Source: Castor canadensis (taxonomy: Eukaryota > Chordata > Mammalia > Rodentia > Castoridae). From it: a stretch of 64,000 nt of DNA. The stretch lies in contig NC_133392.1 in assembly GCF_047511655.1 (NCBI RefSeq), positions 28,134,001 through 28,198,000 on the forward strand, in the 5' to 3' direction. Positions 1 to 12,149 of this stretch are shown here, piece after piece. Numbering within the stretch: position 1 is the stretch's first letter; each line of letters opens with the position of its first letter. A program made the position numbers and the translations under genes. The notes below the pieces were generated by a model. That model ran no database searches and had not been told where the DNA came from. It saw only the letters and a program-made list of their open reading frames with translations.

Positions 1-556
1 GTTAAATTGAGAAATCTCCTGTCTGTGCATATGTTCTTCATGTCAGTAAAACCGGGGTAAGAATTTTCCACCCTTTCAAGGGAAGTGAGGACACATCATC
101 ACCACTGCAGACCATGACATTAATGAGTCAGAAAGACAGCGCCACTGAACACACAGACAAATGCTGAGCAAATGCCAGGATAAAATGAAAAAGCACCTGC
201 CAGCAGAGGGGCTGGGATGACAAGTGGGTTAGTGAGGGAAGGTGGGAGTGTGGGGCTTGCACAGCAAAGCAAGGAGCTCTCCTGCCTCTGTTTAGTGAAG
301 GAAGACTTCTTGGGTGGTCAGGTTTTACATTTTGGGAGAGGGTGAGAGTTTGAGGAGCTGCTTATGATGTCTGAGAGAAAGCCCTAGAGAGAAGAGACCA
401 TGGTGATGAGGCCTGGGAGGCTGAGAATGAGACTGAGGTGGAGAAGGGGAGGGAGATAAAGCAGGAAAGTCACCTTAAATGCTCTCTTGCACAAGAATGG
501 GACACACAGGAAATGCTGGGAAGCTGAAAGGAGCTTTCTATTGTGATAGGCTGCTT

Positions 557-690
557 TTTGTTGTTGTTGTTTTGTTTTGTTTTTTGAGTCAGAGTCTCAC
601 TAGGCAGATCAGGCTGGACTTGAACTCATGACCCTCCTGCTTCAGTCTCCTAATGCTGGATCATAAGTGGTACACTACCATGCCCAGCCT
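557..690 (-). mobile_element. B1-type SINE
   Basis: A T-rich start and a TTTTTTGAGTCAGAGTCTCAC segment, then AGGCTGGACTTGAACTC and a CATGCCCAGCC end. This is B1 (7SL-derived) in reverse orientation. Confidence 0.75.
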
Positions 691-1196
691 GATAGGAAGT
701 TTTGTTAGCATCAGAGTGGTTTCCTTACGTCTGCTCATTTTCCCACTGTCCCCCTCCTGACCCCCAATTCTGCTTTTATCAAATCTAGGTAGGCTCCCAA
801 CTACCTCTGTTCACAGAGAAGGGCCAAATTCATTTGCTCCACAGGTCAGAGGGCAAAGGTTAATGAAATGACCTTGAAGGTCAGAGAGAAAATATTCATG
901 CCTCTGAGCAGGATGAAAGCCTAGGTAAACAAGTATTTATCATGTTTTTAAGAACTCACAAGAGAATCCTTTGTCAGACATGACTCCTAGACCAAGAGAA
1001 AAGCTTGAAATCTCAATCATTTTCTTTTATCCCCCTCTCTCAAACACACAACCCCCCCCACACTTACACAGAGTCACACAAACATACACACAGATTCTGT
1101 CTCCCCCTCCTCCTCTTCCTCTCTAAAAATCCCTCCTTCCCTCAGTAGATACAACCTTGGTATCCCCCCAATAGTAGAAAACAACCCCAACAAGTG
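691..1196. other. Unique DNA, no gene seen
   Basis: No repeat or coding signature. The C-rich/CA-rich patch at 1028-1095 is low complexity. Confidence 0.5.
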
Positions 1197-1445
1197 CCTA
1201 TGAAAAAAGCCTGTAAGACTCATGAATATTTAGTTCGTCCTCATGTAAAATATATGACTTTGTGTAAGGATCAGGCGAACGAGGGGCATGATTTTTTTCT
1301 GATTTATGGGCCTGGAGACGGATTATTCATAGCAGAGCAGCTGTGTGGAAAGATTCATCCGCTGAAAATGTGATTGTACATCAGGCAGTGTGTGGGAACG
1401 GAGCTATGACTAATGGCTGCTTTACATATAAATGAGAAGGTTTGT
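1197..1445. promoter_or_regulatory. Candidate conserved non-coding element A
   Basis: A SINE-free block with retained CpGs (about seven, in CpG-poor surroundings) and many AT-core motifs: GAATATTTAG, GATTATTCATAG, GACTAATGGC and CATATAAATGAG. The composition differs from the purine-rich DNA before and after it. This is the texture of a developmental enhancer. Conservation itself cannot be seen from one sequence. Confidence 0.5.
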
Positions 1446-3707
1446 GCTAGGAACTGTAAAAAAATACAATCATTCAGCTGACGGGCAGGCTCCTTATCGT
1501 GGGTGCAGGAGAGGGACCACAGGAAAGGTAGGCAACAGACTGCCTCTCCCCTACTTGGAAAAGCTAAGTCAGGTCAGGGAGACAGCTAGAGGTTTGAGAA
1601 GGGATGGGGAAGTTTGGAGAAGCAGCCACCTCTCCTGATCTTGTCATAATCAGTCTCTGTATTTAACTTCATCTTCTAGGCCCCACTATGACCTCTGAGA
1701 GCCTGTCTGGGCAGAGATGTGGTCCATCAGAAGTGACTGCATTGCCCACACGTCCGGGGCAATGACCACACCCTGAACTCTCTCAAGCTTGGGTTTGAGC
1801 TGCTGAGGGTTCAGGCCTATTCCAGTAGTAAGCATAGCATACATTGGGTAAACCTCTGAAGAGAATTGTATGAATCTAAGGCTTCCCTCTGCTACTCCTC
1901 ATGTCTCCCTTGCTTTCCTCTGTTCCTCTCTCTCCTCTCTTGTAGCTGAGACAAGCTGTCTAGACACTGCAGATGTGGACAGATGTTGGGTCTGTAATTT
2001 ATAACAACGGCCTCCAGAAGGCAATTCCAATTTGTTTCGGTAAGGCTTTGAGTTACAGGCAGAAAAAATATCCTGTAAATACTGTTGACTTACATGGTAA
2101 CTACACCAAGGGTTTACTTCGTGAACAATCACTAACTATAGCATAATTACACATCTCTGCAGATTACCAGAGAATTTAGTGTCACTGAGCAGGCAATGAC
2201 CACCACACTGAGTTTCTGGCTTTGGGAGAGCCTGGAAAACAAGGGAGTTAACCCACACTTAATAGGAATTTATTCCCATTTCTTCAAATTATCAATTAGT
2301 CTTCATTTGCAGGACCCTTCCAGTTTTATCTACACCATAGACAACCCCTTGTCATTATACCAAACTCCAAGCAGATTGGATGCTGGTTGTTGCTTTATAC
2401 TGATACAATTTTAAACCATGCAGTATGTGTGGGTACTCACAAAACCCTCAAACAAGCCAGGAGGCCAGGCAATTATCTTTGCCATTATCATAATGGGTCA
2501 TGCACTCAAGCAGCAGGGCTGAGGGGCAGGGAGCCATCCTCACTTTCTCCTGGTGACCGATAACTCAACAGCTGTCCCCACCAGCAGTGAAGCTGACTGG
2601 CCCACACAAGATCAAGTTAATCCTTGTAAGGACTTTATTTGGATCTGGTCTTTATATTGGGAAATGAAATGTGGATTTCTAAAATACTTTTTCAAGAACT
2701 TCAGGCTGTGGCTGCTTCTTCCTACCATCAGGGGAGGGAGTAGTAGAGGGGAAGTAAGAGGCAAAGATTAAGACTGATTAAACACAGAGAAGTTAAGTGA
2801 TGTGAACTTGATCAGAGACTGAGGGTAGCAGAAGCCACGTTTACACTGGGAGTCTACCATCCCTGAGAATTCTGACCAGCTGGTTCCTTTGGGATTAGGG
2901 GATCAGAGTTGGCTGGCAGCTGGGAGCTCAGGCTTCCCTGGTTATATAGGGTTGCAGCTGAAATAGCCATCATAGTATCATTTATGTCAGTCCGGGCATA
3001 AGGAAGAGGGGGAGGGGTGGGAATAAAGGGGGTAGAGAAATGTGGAAATCCAATAAACACATTGATAGGATTGATATCAATTTTTAATCCATTGCCAACC
3101 TCTTCGAGTTTACTTGTTCCATATAGTCTTCCTTTCCCCCTCTTGCCTTCCAAAGACAATCAAAGAAAACTTAACCTTAATACACCTCTAGGCACAGACC
3201 CCTGGGTTTTTCCAAACCCGGGAAAAAAGTGCCTTATGCCACTTTAAGAACAGATATTAAAAAATAAAATCCAGCTGATTTTAAAAAAAACCAAACAGAT
3301 ATTGTCTGGAGAATCCTGATTGTGACTGTTGTCTCTGTCATTCCCTCTCTCCCCTGCTCCTACTTACAGAACACTGTATCCATACAGCTTGAATGGTATC
3401 TTGCTTCACCTGAAAAAGTAGGTCTGACTTAGCATGTCAGCAGAGCCATAGAACTGATTACTGGTTGGAAGAGCAGACCACCTGGGCCAAAGAAGGGAGT
3501 TAGGAATTATGACCAACATTATGCTTCTCTGGCAAGCATTGGCCACTGGGTCTGGACCTCAGTCTGGCAAAAAAGAAAAAGTGTTCACTACAAAGGATAG
3601 GTTTGGGAAGCAATCCATGACTTTGAAATTTATAGTTTTGGATGCAATGTCTAAAGAAACACTCAAAACTTATTTTATGAAGACTTTTAAAAATATGAGT
3701 GAGAAGA
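1446..3707. other. Unique DNA, no gene seen
   Basis: Short frames only (up to 101 codons), none with recognisable domains. 2990-3260 has pyrimidine- and purine-rich patches. No promoter or splice pattern stands out. Confidence 0.5.
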
Positions 3708-3902
3708 AGGTGTTGGTGGCTTATGCCTATAACCCTAGCTACTTAGAGATAAGGAAGATCATTGTTCAATGCCAACCCTGAGCAAATAGTTTGTAAGACC
3801 ACAGTCAAAAAATGGACTGGAGATGTGGTTTAAGTGGTAGAGCACATGCTTTGCAAGTGAGAAGCTCTGAGTTCAAACACCAGTTCCACCAAAACAAAAG
3901 AA
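3708..3902 (+). mobile_element. B1-ID dimeric SINE
   Basis: The B1-like head (GGTGGCTTATGCCTATAACC) is joined to an ID tail (GGTAGAGCACATGCTTTGC, GAGTTCAAACACCAGTTCC) with an A-rich end. A decayed ID-like fragment with a poly-A follows at about 3908-3992. Confidence 0.8.
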
Positions 3903-4319
3903 ATATGAGGGCTATTGGGAGGGGGGAGGGTCAAGTGGTAAAATGGTTAAAGTGCCTGCCCACCCAGTACTGGATGGGGTGAAAAAAAAAAAACCCAGAG
4001 TGATGCTGCAGATCAGGGATGAGTGAGATTTTTCTCCTATTGAGAGATATGGATTATGATGTCGAGGAGCCTTCTAACCCTAGAGATCCTTTCCCATTCA
4101 CCAAGCCTTACACAGCTCTCTGGCAGGAGTGGATGTACTTGTATTTCCAGCTCTAGAAGGGCTGTGGGTAGAAGTGATGCCCTCTGGTCAGGGAGGAGGA
4201 CAAATGAGCTATAATAATGTTAATAGCAAACATGACTTGAGAGGTTGCTGTGTGCCAGGCATACATTATCTCTGTGATGATACATCTATGTATCAGCTCT
4301 TTGATAAAGAAGTTACTCT

Positions 4320-4626
4320 GACTGGGCATAGTATCACATGCTGCAATCTCAGCATTTAGGAAGCCGAGGCAGGAGAACTGAAAATTCAAGGCCAGCCTGG
4401 ACTACATAGTAAGACCTCATCTGAAGAAGGAGAAGGAGAAGGAAGAGAAGGGGAAGGAAGAGAAGAAGGAAGATAGAAGGGGAAGAGGAGGAGAAGGAAG
4501 GAGGAGGAGGAAGAAGAAAAAGAAGAAGAAGAAGAAGAAGAAGAAGAAGAAGAAGAAGAAGAAGAAGAAGAAGAAGAAGAAGAAGAAAGGAAAGAAAGAA
4601 TGAATGAAAGAAAGAACAAAAGAAAA
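4320..4626 (+). mobile_element. B1 SINE whose tail has become a GAA microsatellite
   Basis: B1 sequence at 4320-4425 (CAGCATTTAGGAAGCCGAGG, CAAGGCCAGCCTGGAC) runs into pure purine sequence from 4426, including about 25 uninterrupted GAA/AAG units (about 4510-4586). The microsatellite appears to have grown from the SINE's A-rich tail. Confidence 0.85.
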
Positions 4627-4635
4627 GAAGAAGTT

Positions 4636-5340
4636 ACTTCTAGGGACCAGAGCTGTCCTCAAAATAAGAGGAAGTATGGGGGCATATAATCCCATTTTGT
4701 GGCCTTTAAGCATTATCTGGAAGGTCAAGTGCAGTTTCTACAAGTGGAGGTTAGAAGCAAGTAGAAAAGGAAGCTATGGGGACCCAGATCCATATACATC
4801 TGTGGTAAGGCAACTTCAGGGTGCAGACTCAGTGCTGCACCCACGTAGACACTATTGCCTAGAAGAGAGCTTAAGAAAGGATGGATTTACTCATAGGTGT
4901 ATACATGCATGAACATATGCACATACAACCTGCACACATAGCTATGTATCATCTGGTGAGTAAACACCTCTGAATTCATGAGAAAGGACCAGATAACTCA
5001 GGCACAAGATGACATATTTCAAGATGTGCTTGATTTTATGCCCACAGGAGTGAGGTTCCACCTACCACACAAAACCCTTCTCAGGCCTCTTTATCAGCTA
5101 ACCTGAGCCTGGTGTGTTGGTGAAAGACTGGGCCTGAGGAGGAAGGGCTTATCTTACAGGCATTTCCCAGAGGACTTGAGGTCTGGTAATTCTCTGGACC
5201 TAGTGCTTCTGCCTTGCTCTGAGGTGTTGTGTGGGAAAGCTATGAATAGACAGACAAGGGTCTGGATCAGGGGAAACACAGATCCAGACTCAACATCAGG
5301 TATTTCTCTAACATTGATGCTGAGGGTCCCAAATTAACTG
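4636..5340. other. Unique DNA, nothing recognised
   Basis: No repeat, exon or motif cluster recognised. A 102-codon frame at 4604-4912 begins in the GAA tract and resembles no protein. Confidence 0.5.
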
Positions 5341-5354
5341 CTTGGAATAAGAGT

Positions 5355-5628
5355 AGAAAGACCAGGGGCTTTGGAGCCAGAAAGCCTAGGTGAACTTTGT
5401 ACTTATTAGCTTCTCATTCATTCAGTCACTAAATATTTGGTAAGCATCCATTGTGATGCTTAACTGGATGTGTATGAACTTTTGGGCAAGCTATTTAAAC
5501 TCAGCCAGCCTTAGTTTCCTCCTCTCTAAAGCAGGAATCATAAACCTACATGTCACAATTATGAGAGTTATGTGAGGTGAAGTGCTTGTGCACAGTTGAC
5601 AATAAATGCTTATTGTTATTATCATTGG
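5355..5628 (+). mobile_element. MIR with internal insert
   Basis: TTTGGAGCCAGAAAGCCTAG, GCCTTAGTTTCCTCCTCTC and CAATAAATGCTTATTG are forward MIR landmarks. About 55 bp at 5405-5460 (CATTCATTCAGTCACTAAAT) look like an L2 end inserted in reverse. Confidence 0.7.
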
Positions 5629-5751
5629 TAAGAGAATTTCAACTATGACTCTAATAAGTTTTCTTTCATTTGCTGGTATTTTCTGCCCAAAAGTAGCTGC
5701 TCTACATCTGGGGAAAGTTTAGGGAGATTTTGTATGGCCCCAGAGAAGCAA

Positions 5752-5962
5752 TCTTTTTTTTTCCCTGATACTGGGGCTTGAACTCAGGGCCTTATGCTTG
5801 CTAGGTAGGTGCTCTACCACTTAAGCTACCCTACCCGTATATTACCTTATTGCTTCTTTTTTTTTTTTTTTTTTTTTTTTTTGGCAGCACTAGGGTTTGA
5901 ACTTAGGTCCTCATGCTTCCTAGGAGGTGCTCTTACTGCTCGAGCTACTATGCCAGCCAACC
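5752..5962 (-). mobile_element. Two ID-type SINEs in reverse orientation
   Basis: Copies at 5752-5838 and 5857-5960 each start with a T-run and carry GGGCTTGAACTCAGGGCC-like and CTCTACCAC-like boxes. The second is more decayed and has the longer T-run. Confidence 0.8.
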
Positions 5963-6049
5963 ATTTCTTATAGGTGACTCTGACAGTGAGTGATGCTGTG
6001 ACTCTTCTCTGGAGTGAAGCAGCAGAGGACCTGTTTGGCACCATGTTTG

Positions 6050-6210
6050 TCTTACTTGCTTATCTTTCTCTTTCTCCAAACTGTGAACTCTTCATGGGCT
6101 GGAGCTATGTCTTCACATGTTTCGCATGATGGCCACAGTGTCTTTGGCAGTGCCAGGCACACAAAAGGCATTCATCAGATGTTTGCTGAATGGATGAAGG
6201 AAGGAAGGAG
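6050..6210 (+). mobile_element. L2-type 3' end
   Basis: GAACTCTTCATGGGCTGGAG, AGTGCCAGGCACACAAAAGG and GTTTGCTGAATGGATGAAG are the usual L2 3' landmarks. Confidence 0.6.
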
Positions 6211-6507
6211 CAGGGCCTCAAGCACTGTAGTGATTGTGAAGGAGTTAAGGCCTTTCTGGGGGTGGGAGTGAGGTGGTACTACCGCTACTAGCAAGGGGAG
6301 TCTTCCAAGGACAGGAAACACATATGTACAACCTCAGTGACTGCTTCCAACTTGGCACATTCAGACAACAGGAAAAGGAAGACATGGCTGGAGGACAGTT
6401 TTCAACTGGGATTATGGGGCAAAGGAGTTGGAGAGGTAGGTTCTGCTCTTTATCCTAAGAACAAGGGAATACCACTGTGGGCTTAAATTCGGAAATGGCA
6501 GTGATAA

Positions 6508-6612
6508 AGAGCTGGAGGTGTGGCTCAAGTGATAGAGCACCTGCCTAGCAAGTATAAAGTCCTGAATCAAACCCCAGCCCCACCAAACCAAACCAAACAA
6601 AACAAACAAACA
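6508..6612 (+). mobile_element. ID-type SINE
   Basis: AGCTGGAGGTGTGGCTCAAG, GATAGAGCACCTGCCTAGC and an A/C-rich tail built of AAACC units. tRNA-derived A and B boxes are recognisable. Confidence 0.85.
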
Positions 6613-7414
6613 TGGTAGTGGTGACATGATCACTACCTGGCTGAGTCGGGGCGGGGGACGAGAAACACATAGGGAGATGAGTCAGGAGAGTGTTGAGATC
6701 TCTAGACAAGAGATGGCAGTGGCCTTGGACTGGCATAGTGGTAGGCACTGGTGGTGACAGAGATGAGACTGGATGAAAAACACATTTTAGAATGAGTTGA
6801 ACATTCTAAAAGTCAGGCTTACTGATGATTTGGGACCTGCATTGCAGGTGAGGGTGAGGGAGGAGCCATGATGACTTCCCAGTTTGCAAAACTTGCTCTG
6901 ACCATCTATTTGCTCCTTGCTGACTTTTATGATAGGTCTCCCTTCTCTTTCACAGACAAGTTTGGTTCTGATAACCTTCAGAGGTGGATGGATTGCCACT
7001 TTCAGAGAATGAAGAGGCAACCAGAAGCCCTGCAGAATCTGGGAGGAGCTCAGAGGGCTATTTTCCCCAAGCAACCTCTTGCCACTTAGGCACTCACATT
7101 TATGCCCCCAACTTACTCAAAGCCAAGCACAAATCCTCTCTGCCTCTGGCTTCTCAGACTTAGACTTCCAAACACTCCCCATAGACCACTCCATCCTGCC
7201 CTTATTTATCCTTACCTCCCAAAGCTTCAACACCCCTCCTTCCCCTCACTCCTCCTGGCCCCTGCCCCAGACCCTGCTTCCCTCTGCCTCCACTTCACCC
7301 TATTAAGAAACAACCATCCCACAGAAGCCCCTGCCCCTGGCGGCTGCTCCCTGAGCCCCGCCTGCCTTCCCTCCTCCTGCTCCTCTCCCTGACAGATGCC
7401 TCAGAGCCCCGGGC
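6613..7414. other. Unique DNA, no gene seen
   Basis: Left part mixed. 7080-7400 is strongly C/T-rich with Pro/Leu/Ser frames on the plus strand, a compositional effect. Confidence 0.5.
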
Positions 7415-7660
7415 CGCAGTTAAGGTGACGAGATGCAGCAATTCTTTATGAACATTTCATTCCTGCTCGCTACACGACGTAAATTAGATGGTGTGTTACA
7501 TTCGGGCAATAAGAGAGATATGTCACCACGACGCTGGCCCATTGGATGGAGAGGGTAATCCTGCCGTGAATTTCATTACTGCTTTTATATAGACAGAATT
7601 AGCTCGGTGACAGCGAGCCTGATTGTCTTTCACTAGGGGTTTGGCGAAGAGCTGAAAGGA
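7415..7660. promoter_or_regulatory. Candidate conserved non-coding element B
   Basis: About 245 bp with a dozen or so CpGs outside any obvious island. Motifs include a CCAAT-type site (CCATTGG, 7539-7545), a bicoid/OTX-type site (TAATCC, 7556-7561) and the homeodomain cores AAATTAGATGG and GAATTAGC. No repeat similarity is seen. It is one of the two most enhancer-like blocks in the window. Confidence 0.55.
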
Positions 7661-8367
7661 TTTCACCCTGATGTGCACACTACTGAGTGACCCCGCTCAC
7701 CAGCGGCTCCGCTGATTGCTTTGCACCTTGCAGACGCTGCAATTGGCTCAGGCTCTCTCCTGCCTTGCCCCCCTCCCCATCCCCATCCTTCCCTGCCTGG
7801 CTTTCTCTTGAAGCAAGAAGAAAGGAGACCTAATGGAGGAGTCACAAGGTCATGAAGGGAAATGTGTCTGTGTGGAGGGGCAAGGTGGCAGAGCTAAGCA
7901 CAAAAACAGGAACAATCCCTTTTGGATAGGGCTTTCCTGTCTGGGTGCTGTGCCCATTCTTGCCCTGGAGGAATGGGCAAGAAAGATCACGTGCCTCTGG
8001 TACATCCTCCTGGGTCTCCCAAGAGAGATATAGGAGCTATCATCAGGTTCTGGTCCTTTGGTCTCTTGTATCTTCTGGGTCCTTCCCTTGTGGCAGCTCA
8101 GGTTCCTTTCTTACCTCCTAGTGGGAGAGTTGAGGGAAAGAGCAAGAATGGCTGTCACCCCCCCCAGCCTGTGGGCTCAGAAATTCCAAAGTAAAGGCAG
8201 GAGAGAAGTGGATTCTTTTTGCTCCACTTCTCCCTCCTATCTGATGGTGCCATATCCCCTGCCCCTACATACAACACTCATCAGTGACTTCCCCGTTCGT
8301 TACTAGTACCTAGACAGCTCAGCCCTGGCAGCCTGCAACCAAACCCAGAGCAAGGGATTACACACAT

Positions 8368-8370
<3 letters not shown>

Positions 8371-8401
<31 letters not shown>

Positions 8402-8405
8402 AGAC
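8371..8405 (+). repeat. (GA)n microsatellite
   Basis: A run of GA units with two A interruptions, directly after a short CACACATACA segment. Confidence 0.85.
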
Positions 8406-9049
8406 TCTTTCTTTGGTGGGGTGGCTAGTCCTGAGAGAGCCAGGTCCCTCCCTATTCCTTGGCCTTGGCTTTCAGTCACCTTGTCCAATCCTTCCCTTGC
8501 CTCTGATGACCCCTCAGCAATGGCCTTCTGCCAGGCCTTTCTGAGGATCTGGCTGCTTCTGGGAGGTTGACCACTGCTAGATCCCTGCTCACCACTCTGT
8601 CCCTTTCCAGAAGCCCTGAGTTAGACTCTCTGAGTTTCCATTCCTTAGGGATTCAGGGGTCAGGCATCGAGCAGACAGCATAATCTCTTTAAAGCCCCTT
8701 GTCTTTTGTTCAATCCAACACATCTGTCAGGAAAGCTTCTCTTGTGACCCAGAGCAGCCACTATTGTGGCCTCTGAGCTGGGAGGAATTAAGGTCAGTCT
8801 CCACTTTCCATAGGGGGTGGGGCTCCTGGACCTCTCAGAACTGAGCAGGCCCCCTGGAGGTCTGGCACAGGGTCTCTGCACCCTGGCTCCTCTCCTGGGG
8901 GAGACAGTCAACTGAGCTCCCCCTCCAAAAAAAAAAAAACTCCCACCCTAATCTCAGTGCTCAAGGAGCTGGTTCCCTCAGTGCATGAGTCCTGCTGTCA
9001 CATTGGAGGAGTTTTACAGGAAGCCCTTGTCCATGCTGTAACTTCACCC

Positions 9050-9130
9050 TAACCTGCTGTGTGACAGTGTATGACCAGGACCAGGCAGGCCATCTCCTCT
9101 CTCTGAGCTTCAGTTTCCTCACCTCCATGG
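9050..9130 (+). mobile_element. MIR fragment
   Basis: CCTGCTGTGTGACAGTG and CTGAGCTTCAGTTTCCTCAC are the MIR core. Confidence 0.6.
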
Positions 9131-10388
9131 TGGTGCCACTGAAGGACATTTCCCCTGAGCTGCTGTCCTTGTTTGTCAGCCTGCCTTGGATTTGCCTCTG
9201 CTGAAGACAGCTGCCTTACCAAAGTCACATCTCTTTCCCAGGACAGCTTCCACCTGTGACTGGTATCATGGACACAGGAAGGTCCAGCCACCTGTCCCTA
9301 GTTAGGTATAACTGTGAAAGACCATCCCAGTTCCAGAGACCCCTGTGGTTGGCTAAGGCCTTTTTGAAGACTGTGGCACAGCCCAACTTCTCCTCTGCTC
9401 AGTCCTGCCTCTTTCCACATCCTTCCCAGCACAGAGCATTGCCAGAATTTCTACATAGAATTCTCCATTTCAATCTGCTCCTGACCTAACCTGAGGACAT
9501 TTCCTGCCCAGTTCCCCAATGGAGCTTACACAAAGATGATAGTATAGTGTAAAATATGACGCTGTGAAAGATATAGCTGCTGCTCTTTGTCATCATTATC
9601 ATCATCATTGTCATCATTGTTGTCCTCACAGCAGGGGGCCTACCCAGCTGATATAATAGGGTTAGCATACTTTGGCCAGAAAGTCCAATAAGTGAATGCC
9701 CAGCCTTCTTATATCATCCTAAGGACAGGGTCCTTGGTATTCTGCCTTTTACCTTCTGATCAGAATGACCCTTTCAAATTGGTCCAACTAGGCCATGATC
9801 CCAAGGGGTTCAAACTGCTATGGCTCTGCTACCCACATCTCAAAGAATCAATGAGCTATGTGATCACTGAATTTTTCCCTCTTACACTCTCTAGATGGAT
9901 TTCTACTTCTCCCTATTCTTTTATTTTAAAGTATATTTTTTCCTCTCATAGACCAAAACTCCCATTCTTCTAGGGAGGGCAGAGAGAAAGGTCCCAAAAG
10001 GCCTAAGAACAGGGTCTTCTCTACCTTCTGGGCCTTGCTCACAGGTCCCCCAAGTGAAAGTCTAAGATCACTTCCTTCAGGGGGACAGGGCAGAACATGG
10101 CCAACGGCCCCAAGTGCTCTCACCCTCAGGTGTACTGGCACTATCCCACCCCTAGGCCCACAGCCTTGTCGGCATTTTGGAATGGTGCAGTGGGTGGAGG
10201 CTTTGCCAGATGAGTAAGATCTTCACCCAGTGCTTATTCCTTGGTTCTGACCCTGAACTGTGTTCTTCAAGAGGGCAACACCTGAGTCTCTTTTCCTCTG
10301 AGCTTTTCCTTCAAGGCTGCAACACTAAGCCAGAGCCAGGGAGATGGGGGATGGAGTTTCTCACCCTGCCCCTCCCTCACTTGAAGCT

Positions 10389-10436
10389 TGACGTCACAGT
10401 CCTCACTTCCTGACACTAATTGGTTGCCTTGGAAAC
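10389..10436 (+). promoter_or_regulatory. CRE + CCAAT + RFX X-box cluster
   Basis: Within 48 bp there is a full palindromic CRE (TGACGTCA, 10389-10396), an inverted CCAAT box (ATTGG, 10419-10423) and a near-palindromic RFX X-box (GTTGCC-TT-GGAAAC, 10423-10436). CREB/ATF, NF-Y and RFX factors recognise these respectively and co-occur in MHC class II and many cilia-gene promoters. No exon is visible next to it, so it may be a distal enhancer or an unrecognised promoter. The motifs are seen; the function is inferred. Confidence 0.5.
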
Positions 10437-10879
10437 AAGTTCCTTAAAGCATGATGACTTGATGTGATGGGAGGGAGAGCCATAGGAACCAGCCAGCCAC
10501 AAAGAATTCATAGAGCCCCTCAGAATCAGGCAGAGCTGCTCAGAGTCCCTCTCCTCCACTGCTATGCGTGCCAAGCATGCAAGGAAAAAAGTTTACCAGC
10601 TCAGGAAAATGCCTCTGGCATGAGTGGCCCAAATATTTTAACTTGCAAGGACGTTAACAAGGACTACACAAAAGTAATTCTAATTCATCATGCCTACCAA
10701 TGCCCAAAAAAAAAAAATCACTTACTTACCCTGGAAGAAATGACTATCAGAAGTGATATGGCTTCTCTCTTCCAGTGATCAGAAGTCAGAAGCCACCTCT
10801 TCTAAGAAACTGTCCTTAAGTAGTCAATTGCCCATCCCCCCCGGCCCCCCTCCCCACAGTCCCCTTACCTTACTGCTTA

Positions 10880-11012
10880 CTCCAGAGTTCTTTCAATCAT
10901 TCATTCAACAAGTACTTTCACACCTCTGCTATGTGGTAGGCCCTGTGCCTGGTCCTAGGGGTACCTCCAGAAGCTTATAGGTCTTTGCCATTATGGAGCT
11001 CATAATGCACAT
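10880..11012 (-). mobile_element. L2-type 3' end
   Basis: ATCATTCATTCAACAAGTAC, TAGGCCCTGTGCCTGGTCC and TTATGGAGCTCATAATGC are the reverse L2 3' landmarks. Confidence 0.6.
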
Positions 11013-12149
11013 CTCATACCATGTCCTTCTGCACTCACATATGTACCCCTTTCTTAAGTGACTCTTTTCATTCTGGTTCCCCAAACGTGGCTATCTTTCT
11101 GGCTGCTGGTAGACTGAGGTACAATTAATGCCCTTTACTCATGGGTTTTTAGAGAGAACCTTGAACCTGTTAATGCCTATCCTTGCCTGACATTAACTCT
11201 CAAGATTTGGGATCCCTCAGCCTCCATGTTTCTGAACTGGTTTCCAAATCCAAACTATAAGAAATAGCTCCCAACATGAACCTTCCAAGGACCCTAGTCC
11301 TTCCTTCCCTCTCAAGGCTGAGGAATGTCTGGGACTTGAGGCATCCTCCTGTATGTCCACTGGAGTTTGTGTGTGGGCACCAGACACACAGTCATGCTTC
11401 TGTGCATATGTGTCCTGCCGCCATACCCATGCACAGTTCTTGGCCAGAACCAGTATCTGTGACTTCTCCTAAATTGGCCAGTGAGGGGTGTGAGCATGTG
11501 TGTGAGTCTACTTATGAGCGTGAGTGAGCATGTGTTCAGGGAAAGGGGAATTTAGGGGGATGTCTCTATGTGTGTTTTTTCCAAATGCTTGGCTTTTTTC
11601 AAAATGGCTTAGAGCACTACTGTCATTTATGGGGTTTAAAATGTCAGAACAGGGCCCGAGGGGAGGCAGGGGAGATTAAACTGCAAACAGTGAAGGTTAT
11701 AGATGACGTTTCTGATAGGCTGACAGGCAGACTCAAATGATGCTGCACTTTATCATTTAAACACACCACATACACACACACACCAGACACTCACACACCA
11801 CACACTCACACTCACATACCACACACACCACATACTCACACACCACTCACACGCTCACACACACACACATACCCCACTACTACCTCCGCCACCACTACCA
11901 CACCAGTTCATCTCTCCATATTTTAATGGCATATTCTGAAGCCTAAAACCACAGCTCTGCTTTCAGAACCTACCCAGAAGCTCCCTGGGGGAGGTGTGTG
12001 TATGTACACTCAAGTGTACCTACCCATGCAATACACGTGCTTATTTGTTTTTTCTTTCTTTTTTTAATTGTCTGTATCCACCGTATTTTCTCATAGTACC
12101 TTAATTAACAAAATAGAATAGTTATATAATTAACAAAATATATCCCATC
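11013..12149. other. Unique DNA, no gene seen
   Basis: 11480-11530 is TG-rich. 11640-11760 carries a small AT motif patch (TATAGATGACGTTTC, TTTATCATTTAAAC) that might be conserved. The rest is unremarkable apart from the CA tract. Confidence 0.45.
11758..11905 (+). repeat. Interrupted CA/CCACA microsatellite
   Basis: Repeated ACACACCACATACACAC and CACTCACAC units over about 150 bp, ending in CCACTACTACC-type triplets. Confidence 0.85.

Larger units (their letters stand above)
7661..10380. other. Unique DNA with minor repeats, no gene seen
   Basis: Apart from a GA run, a MIR fragment and an ATC-rich stretch (9587-9625), I see nothing. A weak CTCF-like core (ACAGCAGGGGGC) is at 9629-9640. Confidence 0.5.

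Noticed and set aside
4386-4728. Poly-Ser and poly-Phe frames on the minus strand
   Set aside because: Translation of the GAA tract and neighbouring B1.
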